Source: Bacteroidota bacterium
GTDB taxonomy: Bacteria > Bacteroidota > Bacteroidia > Bacteroidales > Dysgonomonadaceae
NCBI GenBank assembly: GCA_023418255.1
Contig: JAEZZZ010000067.1
Span: 1-21,141 of the forward strand
DNA length: 21,141 nucleotides
Reading direction: 5' to 3'
Of this stretch, positions 7,485 through 14,579 are shown one piece after another (positions within the stretch are counted from its first letter, which is position 1; each line of letters begins with the position of its first letter). The translations under genes were made by a program, and so were the position numbers. The notes under the pieces were generated by a model. The model saw nothing but the letters and a program-made list of their open reading frames with translations, was not told where the DNA came from and did not search any database.

Positions 7485-8249
7485 ATGGAAAAAGAGAAAT
7501 TGTACAGTCTATTGCGGGACGAAGAAAAATTGTGCGACCTGGATGCCAACGAGTTGGCCTCATTGCTGGAAGCATATCCTTTTTTTCAGACGGCACGATT
7601 GCTCTACACCAAAAAGTTGGCATTGGATAAATCGCCCGATTTTCAAGAAGAGTTAGGGCGAACAGCTTTGTTGTGTGCCAAAAGAGAAAAACTGTTCTAC
7701 TATCTCTACAATGAAGAATATGAGCAATATATGCAGCAGCAACGACCCGATGAGTTGCAGGATGATGATCGGACAGAACAGCTGCTGAATTCGTTTTTGA
7801 ACTCAATAGCAACTTCAACCGACCCAAACGAAGCGCAACTGTTAGAAAAAGAGACTACCGGGAACGCTCTGTCTATGGACTACTTTGCATATCTGGAATC
7901 GAAAGGCGAAGAGATAAACGATTCCGCCACAACCGGAAGCGAACTGAAACATCAAGACATCATCGATTCGTTTTTGGAAAAAGCCGCAGACAAATCCATC
8001 TCTATAAAAGACAAACTCCCCAAAACCACAAGTGAAGAAGAGCATAAAGAGCAGGAGAACAACGAACTGAGTCAAGATGAGTTTTTGACCGAAACACTGG
8101 CTCGCATCTACATAAAACAAAAGAAATATAAACAAGCACTTACAATAATTCAACGCTTAAATTTGCATTTTCCCCAAAAAAGTGCTTACTTTGCAGACCA
8201 AATTCGATTTTTGGAGTATTTGATTATCAACGAACAAAAGAAAAAATAA
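7485..8249 (+). CDS. Conserved hypothetical protein, TPR-like C terminus
   Basis: A 254-residue, highly charged, probably cytoplasmic protein with no signal peptide or membrane helix. The N-terminal third (to about residue 95) contains an A-Y-P-F-F-Q-x-A-R-L-L segment and several short helices. The middle (about 95-185) is acidic and low in complexity. Residues about 200-245 (ETLARIYIKQKKYKQALTII followed by LNLHFPQKSAYFADQIR) resemble one tetratricopeptide repeat. No catalytic motif is visible. It lies 3 nt after lptE and 17 nt before secG, and I remember a similar gene between those two in other Bacteroidales. A role in envelope assembly is only a guess from position. Confidence 0.75.
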   Translation: MEKEKLYSLLRDEEKLCDLDANELASLLEAYPFFQTARLLYTKKLALDKSPDFQEELGRTALLCAKREKLFYYLYNEEYEQYMQQQRPDELQDDDRTEQLLNSFLNSIATSTDPNEAQLLEKETTGNALSMDYFAYLESKGEEINDSATTGSELKHQDIIDSFLEKAADKSISIKDKLPKTTSEEEHKEQENNELSQDEFLTETLARIYIKQKKYKQALTIIQRLNLHFPQKSAYFADQIRFLEYLIINEQKKK

Positions 8250-8266
8250 ACATTAACATTACATTT

Positions 8267-8611
8267 ATGTATCTCTTTATAACTATTATCATCCTATTGG
8301 CAGCCATCTTAATGATATTGATTGTGCTGGTTCAAAACTCAAAAGGGGGCGGATTGGCTTCCGGATTTTCATCGTCCAACCAATATATGGGCGTAAGAAA
8401 AACGACCGACTTTTTGGAAAAAGCAACATGGACTCTTGCTGGCACCATCATCGTTTTGAGCATCCTAACAGCAAAATTTACAACCTCACGTACAACGCAA
8501 GTACAATCGCAAGTTGAAGTGGAACAACCGGCTCCTCTGAATCCTACCACAGCTCCGGATGTCGCACCGAATTTGCCAATACCGGCGCAGCCGGAAACGC
8601 CGCAAGAATAA
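8267..8611 (+). CDS. secG: Protein translocase subunit SecG
   Basis: A 114-residue inner-membrane subunit of the SecYEG export channel. Two membrane helices are visible (about 3-22 and 55-72). They are joined by the diagnostic cytoplasmic loop V-L-V-Q-N-S-K-G-G-G-L with S-S-N-Q-Y-M-G. The tail after residue 75 is hydrophilic and Pro-rich, which is usual in Bacteroidetes SecG. It is the last gene of the operon starting at 5686 and is followed by a strong terminator at 8671-8704. Confidence 0.93.
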   Translation: MYLFITIIILLAAILMILIVLVQNSKGGGLASGFSSSNQYMGVRKTTDFLEKATWTLAGTIIVLSILTAKFTTSRTTQVQSQVEVEQPAPLNPTTAPDVAPNLPIPAQPETPQE

Positions 8612-8670
8612 GGTTGTCGAGAACGTTATTCGTTATTTTAACACAAATAACAACCTGAAAAAATAAATAG

Positions 8671-8704
8671 AATTGGCTGCATCAACTGCAGTCAATTTTT
8701 TTTT
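8671..8704 (+). terminator. Rho-independent terminator after secG
   Basis: AATTGGCTGCA (8671-8681) pairs with TGCAGTCAATT (8687-8697), an 11-bp stem with one G-T wobble and a 5-nt loop. A run of T to 8704 follows. It ends the sigma-54 activator-lptE-secG operon. Confidence 0.9.
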
Positions 8705-8756
8705 GTGCCTCATAAAAAAGAGGTGCAATTATATATATAATATCAAGTGTGCCATT

Positions 8757-8789
8757 TTTGATATCTATTAAAAACATTTTGTATATTTG
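8757..8789 (+). promoter_or_regulatory. Complete Bacteroidetes promoter (-33 TTTG, -7 TATATTTG)
   Basis: TTTG at 8757-8760 and TATATTTG at 8782-8789 are separated by 21 nt, within the known spacing for the primary sigma factor of Bacteroidetes. Transcription should start near 8796, giving a leader of about 70 nt before the ATG at 8869. An AT-repeat palindrome lies just upstream at about 8729-8742. Confidence 0.75.
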
Positions 8790-8868
8790 CTTTCTGATAG
8801 ATGGATACAACCAATCCGGTCATCACAAAAAAACAATTTAATAGAGATAACACACGGGAATTTATTAT

Positions 8869-9525
8869 ATGAAGAAAATCATTTTATTTTTTATGACATT
8901 TTTATGTCTGCCTCTCGCGGCACAAGTTATTCGCTACGACACGATTCAGGTGGCGCCTGATGATGAACGAAATATCCATGCCGCGAAGAGAGAGTATTAT
9001 CGGAGAGAAAAACCCATTCAGGTAAAAGCAAAATCAGAACCGATGGATATTTCGTCCGTCAAAAACTCCACTTTCGATCCCCGAAAATTGCGCTTTGGAG
9101 CCAATTTGGGGCTTTCATTAAGTAGGAATTATTCAGTTTTTATGGTTGGTCTTCCGGTGGGCTATAAGTTTTCCGATAAACTGATGGCAGGAGCCGGTGC
9201 GCGTTATTATTCCTTAAAAAGCAAAGGATATAACGAGAGCGAAAACTATACATACCGAAACCAATTTCTGGGAACTAACCTGTTTGGATATGCCTACCCG
9301 CTGCCGTTTATTGCGTTTTTCATCCAGCCCGAAATCAATTACATGTGGCAAACGATGAATGTAGATGCCGATATTAATACGTATCGTGGCTGGGTGCCTG
9401 CTGTGGTTGTCGGCGGAGGCTTTCGCTTGGGAGGACTACACATCACACTCAATTACGACTTGGTACGCCATACGGATTCACCCTATCCGCAAGGATTTTT
9501 TTGGGGATTTTCTACGTTTTTCTAA
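8869..9525 (+). CDS. Outer-membrane beta-barrel protein candidate
   Basis: A 218-residue exported protein. The signal peptide is MKKIILFFMTFLCLPLAAQ, with cleavage expected after Gln19 or Ala18. After a charged segment (residues 20-70) come alternating amphipathic strands: FGANLGLSLSRNY, VGLPVGYKFSDKLMAGAGARYY, FIQPEINYMW, VVVGGGFRLGGLHITLNYDL. The protein ends in the aromatic residues FSTFF, a common final strand for BAM-dependent barrels. Eight strands or so would fit an OmpA/OmpW-size barrel. The substrate or role is unknown. It has its own promoter (8757-8789) and converges on the AbiE remnant, with no obvious terminator in the 53-nt gap. Confidence 0.75.
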   Translation: MKKIILFFMTFLCLPLAAQVIRYDTIQVAPDDERNIHAAKREYYRREKPIQVKAKSEPMDISSVKNSTFDPRKLRFGANLGLSLSRNYSVFMVGLPVGYKFSDKLMAGAGARYYSLKSKGYNESENYTYRNQFLGTNLFGYAYPLPFIAFFIQPEINYMWQTMNVDADINTYRGWVPAVVVGGGFRLGGLHITLNYDLVRHTDSPYPQGFFWGFSTFF

Positions 9526-9578
9526 TGACTTGGTAGCATGGTTGATTTACACGAAATTCACAAAATCATATGTTATAT

Positions 9579-10398
9579 CTATACAAACTTTATCATTTCA
9601 GCTAACTGCAGGAAATAATCATTTGTCCAAATCTCTAATTCATTTGGATTTTTAATGAAGGGACGTACATCTTGTTTGACCATTTCAATGTCTGTTTTAA
9701 CGAACTGTTTCTTCAATTTATCAAGAAATTCTTTCCGATCTATTTCAACTTCATTAAACTGTTTTATTCGTTCTTGCAGATGTTCAAAATTCAGCTTAAT
9801 TCCATTTCTCACATACCACTCAAAATCATACCAATCCCTACCTTTTACTCGCTGTTTCCATTTTCTAAACATAAGAGCATGCATTTTTCCTGCATATAAG
9901 TCGGGAAGGACGAAACAGCGAGTCATAAACGAATAAGGGAGTAATAACAATTTTTGCTCGGTGCTAAATTTCATTGGTGGGTCAACATCCACTTCTATTT
10001 TGATTTTGATGGATTTTTCTGTTTGAAATTTTAAGTCATAGGCGGCTGTGTTGTCTTTCAAAAATGCCGATTCAACTCGACCAAATGTTTTTTTCGCTTT
10101 CTTTGTAATAATCACATCTTTGCCCACGGCTTTAAATTCGTTTATAAGTGCCGGAAAATAATCCTCAAGGCAAAAGTTCATATCAGGGGAAACAAGAGAG
10201 AAAACCATATCTTCTGAAAACCGACTGATTCCATGAAATACACGCAGACAGGTGCCACCATAAAATACAGCTTTATGAAAAAAAACCACCTCGATAAAGT
10301 CCGGCAAGAATAATTTCCTGCATCACTTCATGCACTGCATACTCATTTCCTTGCTCTAACAAGTTATAACGTGCCAACATCCGGTCAAACACCCTCAT
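9579..10398 (-). pseudogene. abiEii: AbiEii/AbiGii-family nucleotidyltransferase toxin, broken
   Basis: The family is the toxin of AbiE type IV toxin-antitoxin/phage-defence systems. The gene starts with ATG at 10396-10398, overlapping the antitoxin stop (ATGA). It reads MRVFDRMLARYNLLEQGNEY and EVMQEIILAGLYRGGFF before hitting a stop. In the next frame it continues HKAVFYGGTCLRVFHGISRF through to 9579, with the family blocks KIKIEVDVDPP, LPDLYAGKMHALMFRKWKQR, VKGRDWYDFEWYV and a terminal NDYFLQLAEMIKF. The switch is at an A8 run, 10278-10285 (T8 in the gene). T7 would give a 272-residue protein, a normal length. The nucleotidyltransferase motif should read S-x-D-x-D-F but here reads S-E-D-M-V-F, so the second metal-binding Asp is Val. 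Even with the frame repaired, activity is doubtful. Confidence 0.85.
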
Positions 10399-11023
10399 CT
10401 GTTCAATAATGTTATAATATTATTTATTGCTGTCTTTTTCTTACTCACCTCCACACATTTTTCAAATATAGCGATGTCCATCTGATAGAATTCATCCATA
10501 TCAAGTCGAATATCATCCTCTAAATAAGTTCGTAGCGATTTAATGGAGCGAAGTTGTAGCTTGGGAGTATAAATAATTTTATCACACAACGCTTTTTCGG
10601 GCGAGGCAATCAGAAAAGCATAATCTCTCTGTATAATGTGTGAAACACCTATGGAGTAATAATTTTCAGGACAAGAAATGTAATAAAACTCACCAAACTG
10701 ATTTTTGAATGTTCGACTTCTTTTCAAAGTCATTGATGCCGTATTAAAAACTCTCTCAGGAATTAAGCCATAAAATCGCAACGCACTTTCCATTGACACA
10801 TATGACGGACCATAAAGGTGATTGGCTATCAACTCGATGGATGGTGCACTATTTGAAACCGCCGGAGCAACAATGTACAAGCCTCGCTTCAAACGAATGA
10901 TTGTTCCTTTCTTTTCGAGTTCAATAATTTTTTGACGTGGAGATTTATAATTTTTCAGGCTGGATGCCAGTACATCACATCAAAATCAAAGGGAACGATT
11001 CCAAATTGAGAAATAAACTTCAT
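10395..11023 (-). pseudogene. abiEi: AbiEi-type antitoxin/transcriptional repressor, broken
   Basis: The partner of the AbiEii gene, expected to bind the operon promoter through an N-terminal winged helix and to neutralise the toxin. The ATG at 11021-11023 begins MKFISQFGIVPFDFDV and then shifts frame. The continuation reads LASSLKNYKSPRQKIIELEK, KGTIIRLKRGLYIV, the typical AbiEi winged helix. It goes on through IANHLYGPSYVSMESAL, SPEKALCDKI and a C-terminal helical part. The break is a tandem duplication of GATGT (plus strand ACATCACATC, 10972-10981). Removing one copy gives an uninterrupted 207-residue protein. Translation from the internal ATG at 10892 would yield 165 residues lacking the winged helix. 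A -7 box lies at 11047-11054. Confidence 0.85.
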
Positions 11024-11046
11024 CGTGAAAAATCTATTATACATTA

Positions 11047-11054
11047 CAAAAGTA
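11047..11054 (-). promoter_or_regulatory. -7 promoter box for the AbiE pair
   Basis: The minus strand reads TACTTTTG, matching TAnnTTTG, about 25 nt upstream of the antitoxin ATG. No strong -33 TTTG is seen; the sequence at the right distance is TTTA-like. In related systems the antitoxin binds inverted repeats here, but I see no clear repeat. The rest of 11055-11209 holds no recognisable gene. Confidence 0.5.
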
Positions 11055-11209
11055 GTCATTTTTTTCGTAGTTAAGCTAAAATTTTCTTGTTTTCTGTGCA
11101 AAAAATGACAATTTTGTTTAATAAACAGATTATGCTAATTCGTTAAACTTCAAAGTAAAAGTTATCTCAAAGCGATGAATAATAGCTGACGGGACGGAAT
11201 TGAAAGTGA

Positions 11210-11506
11210 CTATCGAAACACAATATCATACACAATCGCCATTTGTGCGTGCTCATTGAGTTTTTCAATCAACTTATCTTTGTGCATCATCAATTCGGAG
11301 CGGAGTACTGACGAGGAAAGATGTACATAGAGCGTGTTTTGCTTAAAGTATATTTTTTGCGTATAATGCGACACCCCACGGCCTAAAAGCTCGCCTTTCC
11401 ATGCCTGTAAAATACGATGTTCGCCAACACGTCGTTTTAGGCTCGGATTTTCTTCATAAAAAACAGAGAGCAATTCTCCCAATGGGCGGGCATTTCTTTT
11501 TTTCAT
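11210..11506 (-). CDS. DUF721 (DciA-like) domain protein
   Basis: A 98-residue protein of the DUF721 family, which includes DciA, the ancestral loader of the DnaB helicase. Visible features are the N-terminal L-G-E-L-L-x-x-F, W-K-G-E-L-L-G-x-x-V-S-x-Y-T, then the beta strand L-Y-V-H-L-S-S-S-V-L-R-S-E-L and a closing helix, matching the usual DUF721 order W...L.V...S...EL. It is the last gene of the folP-cdaA-recF operon and begins 9 nt after the recF stop. Neighbouring recF in Bacteroidetes is typical and suggests a replication or repair role. That role is inferred from the family, not seen in the sequence. Confidence 0.8.
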   Translation of the reverse strand: MKKRNARPLGELLSVFYEENPSLKRRVGEHRILQAWKGELLGRGVSHYTQKIYFKQNTLYVHLSSSVLRSELMMHKDKLIEKLNEHAQMAIVYDIVFR

Positions 11507-11515
11507 TTTATTCGT

Positions 11516-12622
11516 TTACTCTTTTATTTGTTTAACTTCACCATTATTGACGCTGTACATGTGGTGCTTACTCTCTGTTTTGGCAAGCATTCGGTCTAGA
11601 AATTCGCGGTTTGTATCCGAAATAAATATTTGTCCGAATGTATCGCTCGAAATCACTTTTATGATTTCTTCCACTCGCTTTGCATCGAGCCTGTCAAAAA
11701 TATCATCGAGCAACAAAATAGGGGTTTTGCTGCCGGTTTTCAATAAAAAATAGAATTGTGCCAGCTTCATCGAAACAAAATAGGTCTTATTTTGTCCTTG
11801 CGAACCCACTTTTTTGATGGGGAAATCATCCAACAGCATCTCAATCTCATCACGATGAATCCCTACGCTTGTGTGTCCCAACAGTAAATCGCGTTTTCTG
11901 TTGGCAAGCAATAGGTCAAAGAAATCGCCTTCGGACAATTGCGAAATGTACTGAAACGATACTTGCTCGTTGCATCGGCTTATCTGTTGATAAAATTGAT
12001 TGAAAACGGGGATAAATTCTTTGATAAACTCTCGTCGCTCATTGTGAATAAACGTTCCGGATTCCATCATCTGAAATTCCAATAGTTCAAGAAGGGAATT
12101 ATCGATGTTTTCAGGACCATTTTTCAAAAGCGCGTTTCGCTGCTGAAGAGCTTTGTTGTATCGCACGAGGGCATGCAGATAGTTTTTGTTGAACTGCGAA
12201 ATTGCTATGTCCATAAAGCGACGGCGTTCCTCGCTTCCACCCATAATCAGGTTATTGTCGGTGGGCGAAATCATCACCAGCGGAATAAAACCGATATGAT
12301 CCGACAGGCGGTCGTACTCTTTTTTGTTACGCTTGAATTGTTTTTTATGTCGCCGTTTTAGGGCGCAAAAAATTTCTTCTGTCGTATCGTCAGGCATGAT
12401 ATATTGTCCCTGTATCATGCACACATCTGCATCGTGCATGATGATTTGCGAATCGATGGGATTGGTGTAGCTTTTACAAAACGAGAGATAATACACCGCG
12501 TCCAGCAAATTGGTTTTCCCCATGCCGTTATTGCCAATGAAGCAATTGATGCCGGACGATAAATCCAACGTTGACTGAGCAATGTTTTTATAGTTTATGA
12601 CAGAAAGTTTTTGTAAAATCAT
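11516..12622 (-). CDS. recF: DNA replication and repair protein RecF
   Basis: A 368-residue SMC-like ATPase that binds gapped DNA and helps RecO/RecR load RecA. Walker A is G-N-N-G-M-G-K-T at 30-37. The family-typical M-I-S-P-T-D-N-N-L-I-M-G-G-S-E-E-R-R-R-F-block follows at about 117-136. H-R-D-E-I is at 256-260, the ABC signature region V-G-S-Q-G-Q-N-K-T at 272-280, and Walker B I-L-L-L-D-D-I-F-D-R-L-D at 302-313. All key ATPase motifs are intact and the length is normal. It lies 27 nt after cdaA and 9 nt before the DUF721 gene, in a location away from dnaA/dnaN, as is common in this phylum. Confidence 0.93.
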   Translation of the reverse strand: MILQKLSVINYKNIAQSTLDLSSGINCFIGNNGMGKTNLLDAVYYLSFCKSYTNPIDSQIIMHDADVCMIQGQYIMPDDTTEEIFCALKRRHKKQFKRNKKEYDRLSDHIGFIPLVMISPTDNNLIMGGSEERRRFMDIAISQFNKNYLHALVRYNKALQQRNALLKNGPENIDNSLLELLEFQMMESGTFIHNERREFIKEFIPVFNQFYQQISRCNEQVSFQYISQLSEGDFFDLLLANRKRDLLLGHTSVGIHRDEIEMLLDDFPIKKVGSQGQNKTYFVSMKLAQFYFLLKTGSKTPILLLDDIFDRLDAKRVEEIIKVISSDTFGQIFISDTNREFLDRMLAKTESKHHMYSVNNGEVKQIKE

Positions 12623-12649
12623 GCCTGTTTGTGAAACGTTTGAAATTGG

Positions 12650-13411
12650 TTACTCTTCCAGAAGAAGGCGCTGTAGTTCATCCGGCGACACATTCATGCG
12701 CAATCGCCCTTGCGCCGCGTAGGTTATTTTTCCACGCTCTTCGGAAACAATAATCACTTTGGCATCGGTTTCTTGTGATATTCCTAAACCGGCTCTGTGA
12801 CGGAGTCCCAAATGTTTCGGAATATTTGGATTTTGTGAAATGGGAAGAATGCAGCCTGCCGCTTTTATCTTTTGTCCTACGATGATAACTGCACCATCAT
12901 GCAATGGGCTGTTCTTGAAAAATATATTTTCTAAAAGCCTCGAAGAAACTTCGGCATTGATTATTTCTCCCGTTTGTTCGTACAGCCCAAGGTGAATATC
13001 CCCCTGTATAACGATGAGTGCACCGGTACTGGTGCGTGACATATTCATACATGCCAACACAATGCTAGTGATATGAGAGTGATCCTTCTTTTGTCTGTCG
13101 CTCGGAAAAAAGACCCGTGTCACCAAATTCCACCCTTTTTTCGAACCCAAAGACATGAGGAAACGCCGTATTTCATCCTGAAAAAGAATTACCAATAAAA
13201 AAAGCCCGACGCTTACTAACTGATCCAAAATAGAACCAAGAAGCACCATGCCAAACACTTGCGACACCAACACCCAAATAACAAGAAAGACAAGAACACC
13301 CAAAAACAGGGAACGCATTCCGGAAATTTTCACCAATCGAAAAAGGTAATAAAGCAGGAAAGCGACCAACAGTACGTCTAAAAAATCTTTTATGCCAAAA
13401 TGTGAAAACAT
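12650..13411 (-). CDS. cdaA: CdaA-type membrane diadenylate cyclase (c-di-AMP synthase)
   Basis: A 253-residue enzyme that condenses two ATP into cyclic di-AMP. Three membrane helices fill residues about 10-80, ending in L-F-Q-D-E-I-R-R-F, the usual CdaA junction. The DAC domain follows with the D-G-A motif at 172-174 (SPLHDGAVIIVG) and the R-H-R motif at 204-206 (LGLRHRAGLG). Both are required for catalysis. The end S-x-E-x-G-x-I-T-Y-A-x-x-G-x-L is also typical. It starts 9 nt after folP. In Firmicutes cdaA is next to cdaR and glmM; here it sits with folP and recF, an arrangement I remember from other Bacteroidetes. Confidence 0.93.
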   Translation of the reverse strand: MFSHFGIKDFLDVLLVAFLLYYLFRLVKISGMRSLFLGVLVFLVIWVLVSQVFGMVLLGSILDQLVSVGLFLLVILFQDEIRRFLMSLGSKKGWNLVTRVFFPSDRQKKDHSHITSIVLACMNMSRTSTGALIVIQGDIHLGLYEQTGEIINAEVSSRLLENIFFKNSPLHDGAVIIVGQKIKAAGCILPISQNPNIPKHLGLRHRAGLGISQETDAKVIIVSEERGKITYAAQGRLRMNVSPDELQRLLLEE

Positions 13412-13420
13412 AGCAATGCG

Positions 13421-14266
13421 TTATTTGTCAAATGCGGTTATTTGCGAGATAATTTTCACGCATTCTACCGCCTCTTTTACATCGTGAACACGCAAAATAT
13501 TTGCACCCGAAAGCAGGGCATACGTGTTGAGCACCGATGTGCCATTGAGGCTCTCTTCAGGCGAGGAATCCAATAGTTTATAAATCATCGATTTTCGTGA
13601 GATACCAACCAACAACGGCACTTCAAAGATAGAAAAATATTTTAGATAAGCCATTAATTCATAATTCTGAATCATGGTTTTGCTAAATCCAAATCCCGGG
13701 TCGAGGATAATATCTTTCACACCAAGACGGTTCAATTGATTGATTTTCTTCGAAAAATAAAATATAATATCTTGCAGCAGATCCTCATAATTGGTGTGTT
13801 GCTGCATCGTTTGAGGTGTTCCGCGCATGTGCATCAAAATGTATGGCACATTAAGTCGGGTCACGGTCTCAAACATCGTTTTGTCAATCTCGCCACCGGA
13901 AATATCGTTGATTATATCCACGCCAAATTTTTCTACCGCCTCTTTTGCTACATCGGCATAAAATGTATCGACAGATAAAATGGCATGGGGAAACTCTTCT
14001 CGAATCAGTTGAAGCATGGGCATTAAACGCGTACGCTCTTCCTGTGCCGTAAGGAACAGCGATGTGGGGGCTGTCGATTGCGCACCGATATCAATAAAGT
14101 CGGCACCCTCTTGCAACATCCGGCGACATCGCTGCACAATCTCCTCTTGCGATTGTACACGACTTCCGGAAAAAAAAGAATCGGGTGTCACGTTGATAAT
14201 TCCCATCACTTTTGGAACGTTCAAGTCAAGCAATTGCCCCCGTATGTTGATATATTTTGTATTCAT
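13421..14266 (-). CDS. folP: Dihydropteroate synthase
   Basis: A 281-residue cytoplasmic TIM-barrel enzyme joining 6-hydroxymethyl-dihydropterin diphosphate with p-aminobenzoate; it is the sulfonamide target. The signatures are V-M-G-I-I-N-V-T-P-D-S-F-F at 20-32 (Asn25), D-I-G-A-Q-S-T-A-P at 59-67, D-I-I-N-D-I-S-G-G, L-D-P-G-F-G-F-S-K-T, G-I-S-R-K-S-M-I and R-V-H-D-V near the end. The second signature departs from the textbook G-G-E-S-T-R-P: the usual Arg is Ala here, so the loop that binds p-aminobenzoate and sulfonamides differs in part. It is the first gene of the operon; a -7 box lies at 14384-14391, giving a leader of about 100 nt. Confidence 0.92.
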   Translation of the reverse strand: MNTKYINIRGQLLDLNVPKVMGIINVTPDSFFSGSRVQSQEEIVQRCRRMLQEGADFIDIGAQSTAPTSLFLTAQEERTRLMPMLQLIREEFPHAILSVDTFYADVAKEAVEKFGVDIINDISGGEIDKTMFETVTRLNVPYILMHMRGTPQTMQQHTNYEDLLQDIIFYFSKKINQLNRLGVKDIILDPGFGFSKTMIQNYELMAYLKYFSIFEVPLLVGISRKSMIYKLLDSSPEESLNGTSVLNTYALLSGANILRVHDVKEAVECVKIISQITAFDK

Positions 14267-14383
14267 AAACGATTAAGAATCAATGAAAAATCGGGACTAT
14301 TCTGTCTTCACAGCTCGTTGTCACAAAACAACCGGACTTCTGCTTATCCTTTTCGAGCATTAAAAAACGATATCTTTCTATTA

Positions 14384-14391
14384 CAAAAGTA
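14384..14391 (-). promoter_or_regulatory. -7 promoter box for the folP-cdaA-recF-DUF721 operon
   Basis: The minus strand reads TACTTTTG, matching TAnnTTTG. The nearest minus-strand TTTG upstream (14404-14407) is only 12 nt away, so the -33 element is unconvincing. The leader of roughly 110 nt to the folP start contains no recognisable riboswitch. Confidence 0.5.
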
Positions 14392-14497
14392 AAAAATTAA
14401 GTTCAAACGAAAAACAGATATATACATTATTCTGAACGATTGGATAAGGAAAAATCTTTAATCTTTTAATGCGAGGAGGTTAAAATCATCTATTTTA

Positions 14498-14528
14498 TTT
14501 GAAAACAGAGATAAAAAGATTATTTTTG
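14498..14528 (+). promoter_or_regulatory. Complete Bacteroidetes promoter (-33 TTTG, -7 TATTTTTG)
   Basis: TTTG at 14498-14501 and TATTTTTG at 14521-14528 are separated by 19 nt, an ideal spacing. Transcription would start near 14535. The longest reading frame begins with TTG at 14499, inside this -33 box, so the true start must be downstream (14574 or 14580). Confidence 0.75.
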
Positions 14529-14579
14529 CTCATAATAGCAATCCTGAGTATTCACGACATAATTATCATCGCAATGGGT

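Noticed and set aside
8729..8742. AT-repeat palindrome TTATATATATAA as an operator
   Set aside because: Simple AT repeats like this arise often in AT-rich intergenic DNA; nothing else supports binding.
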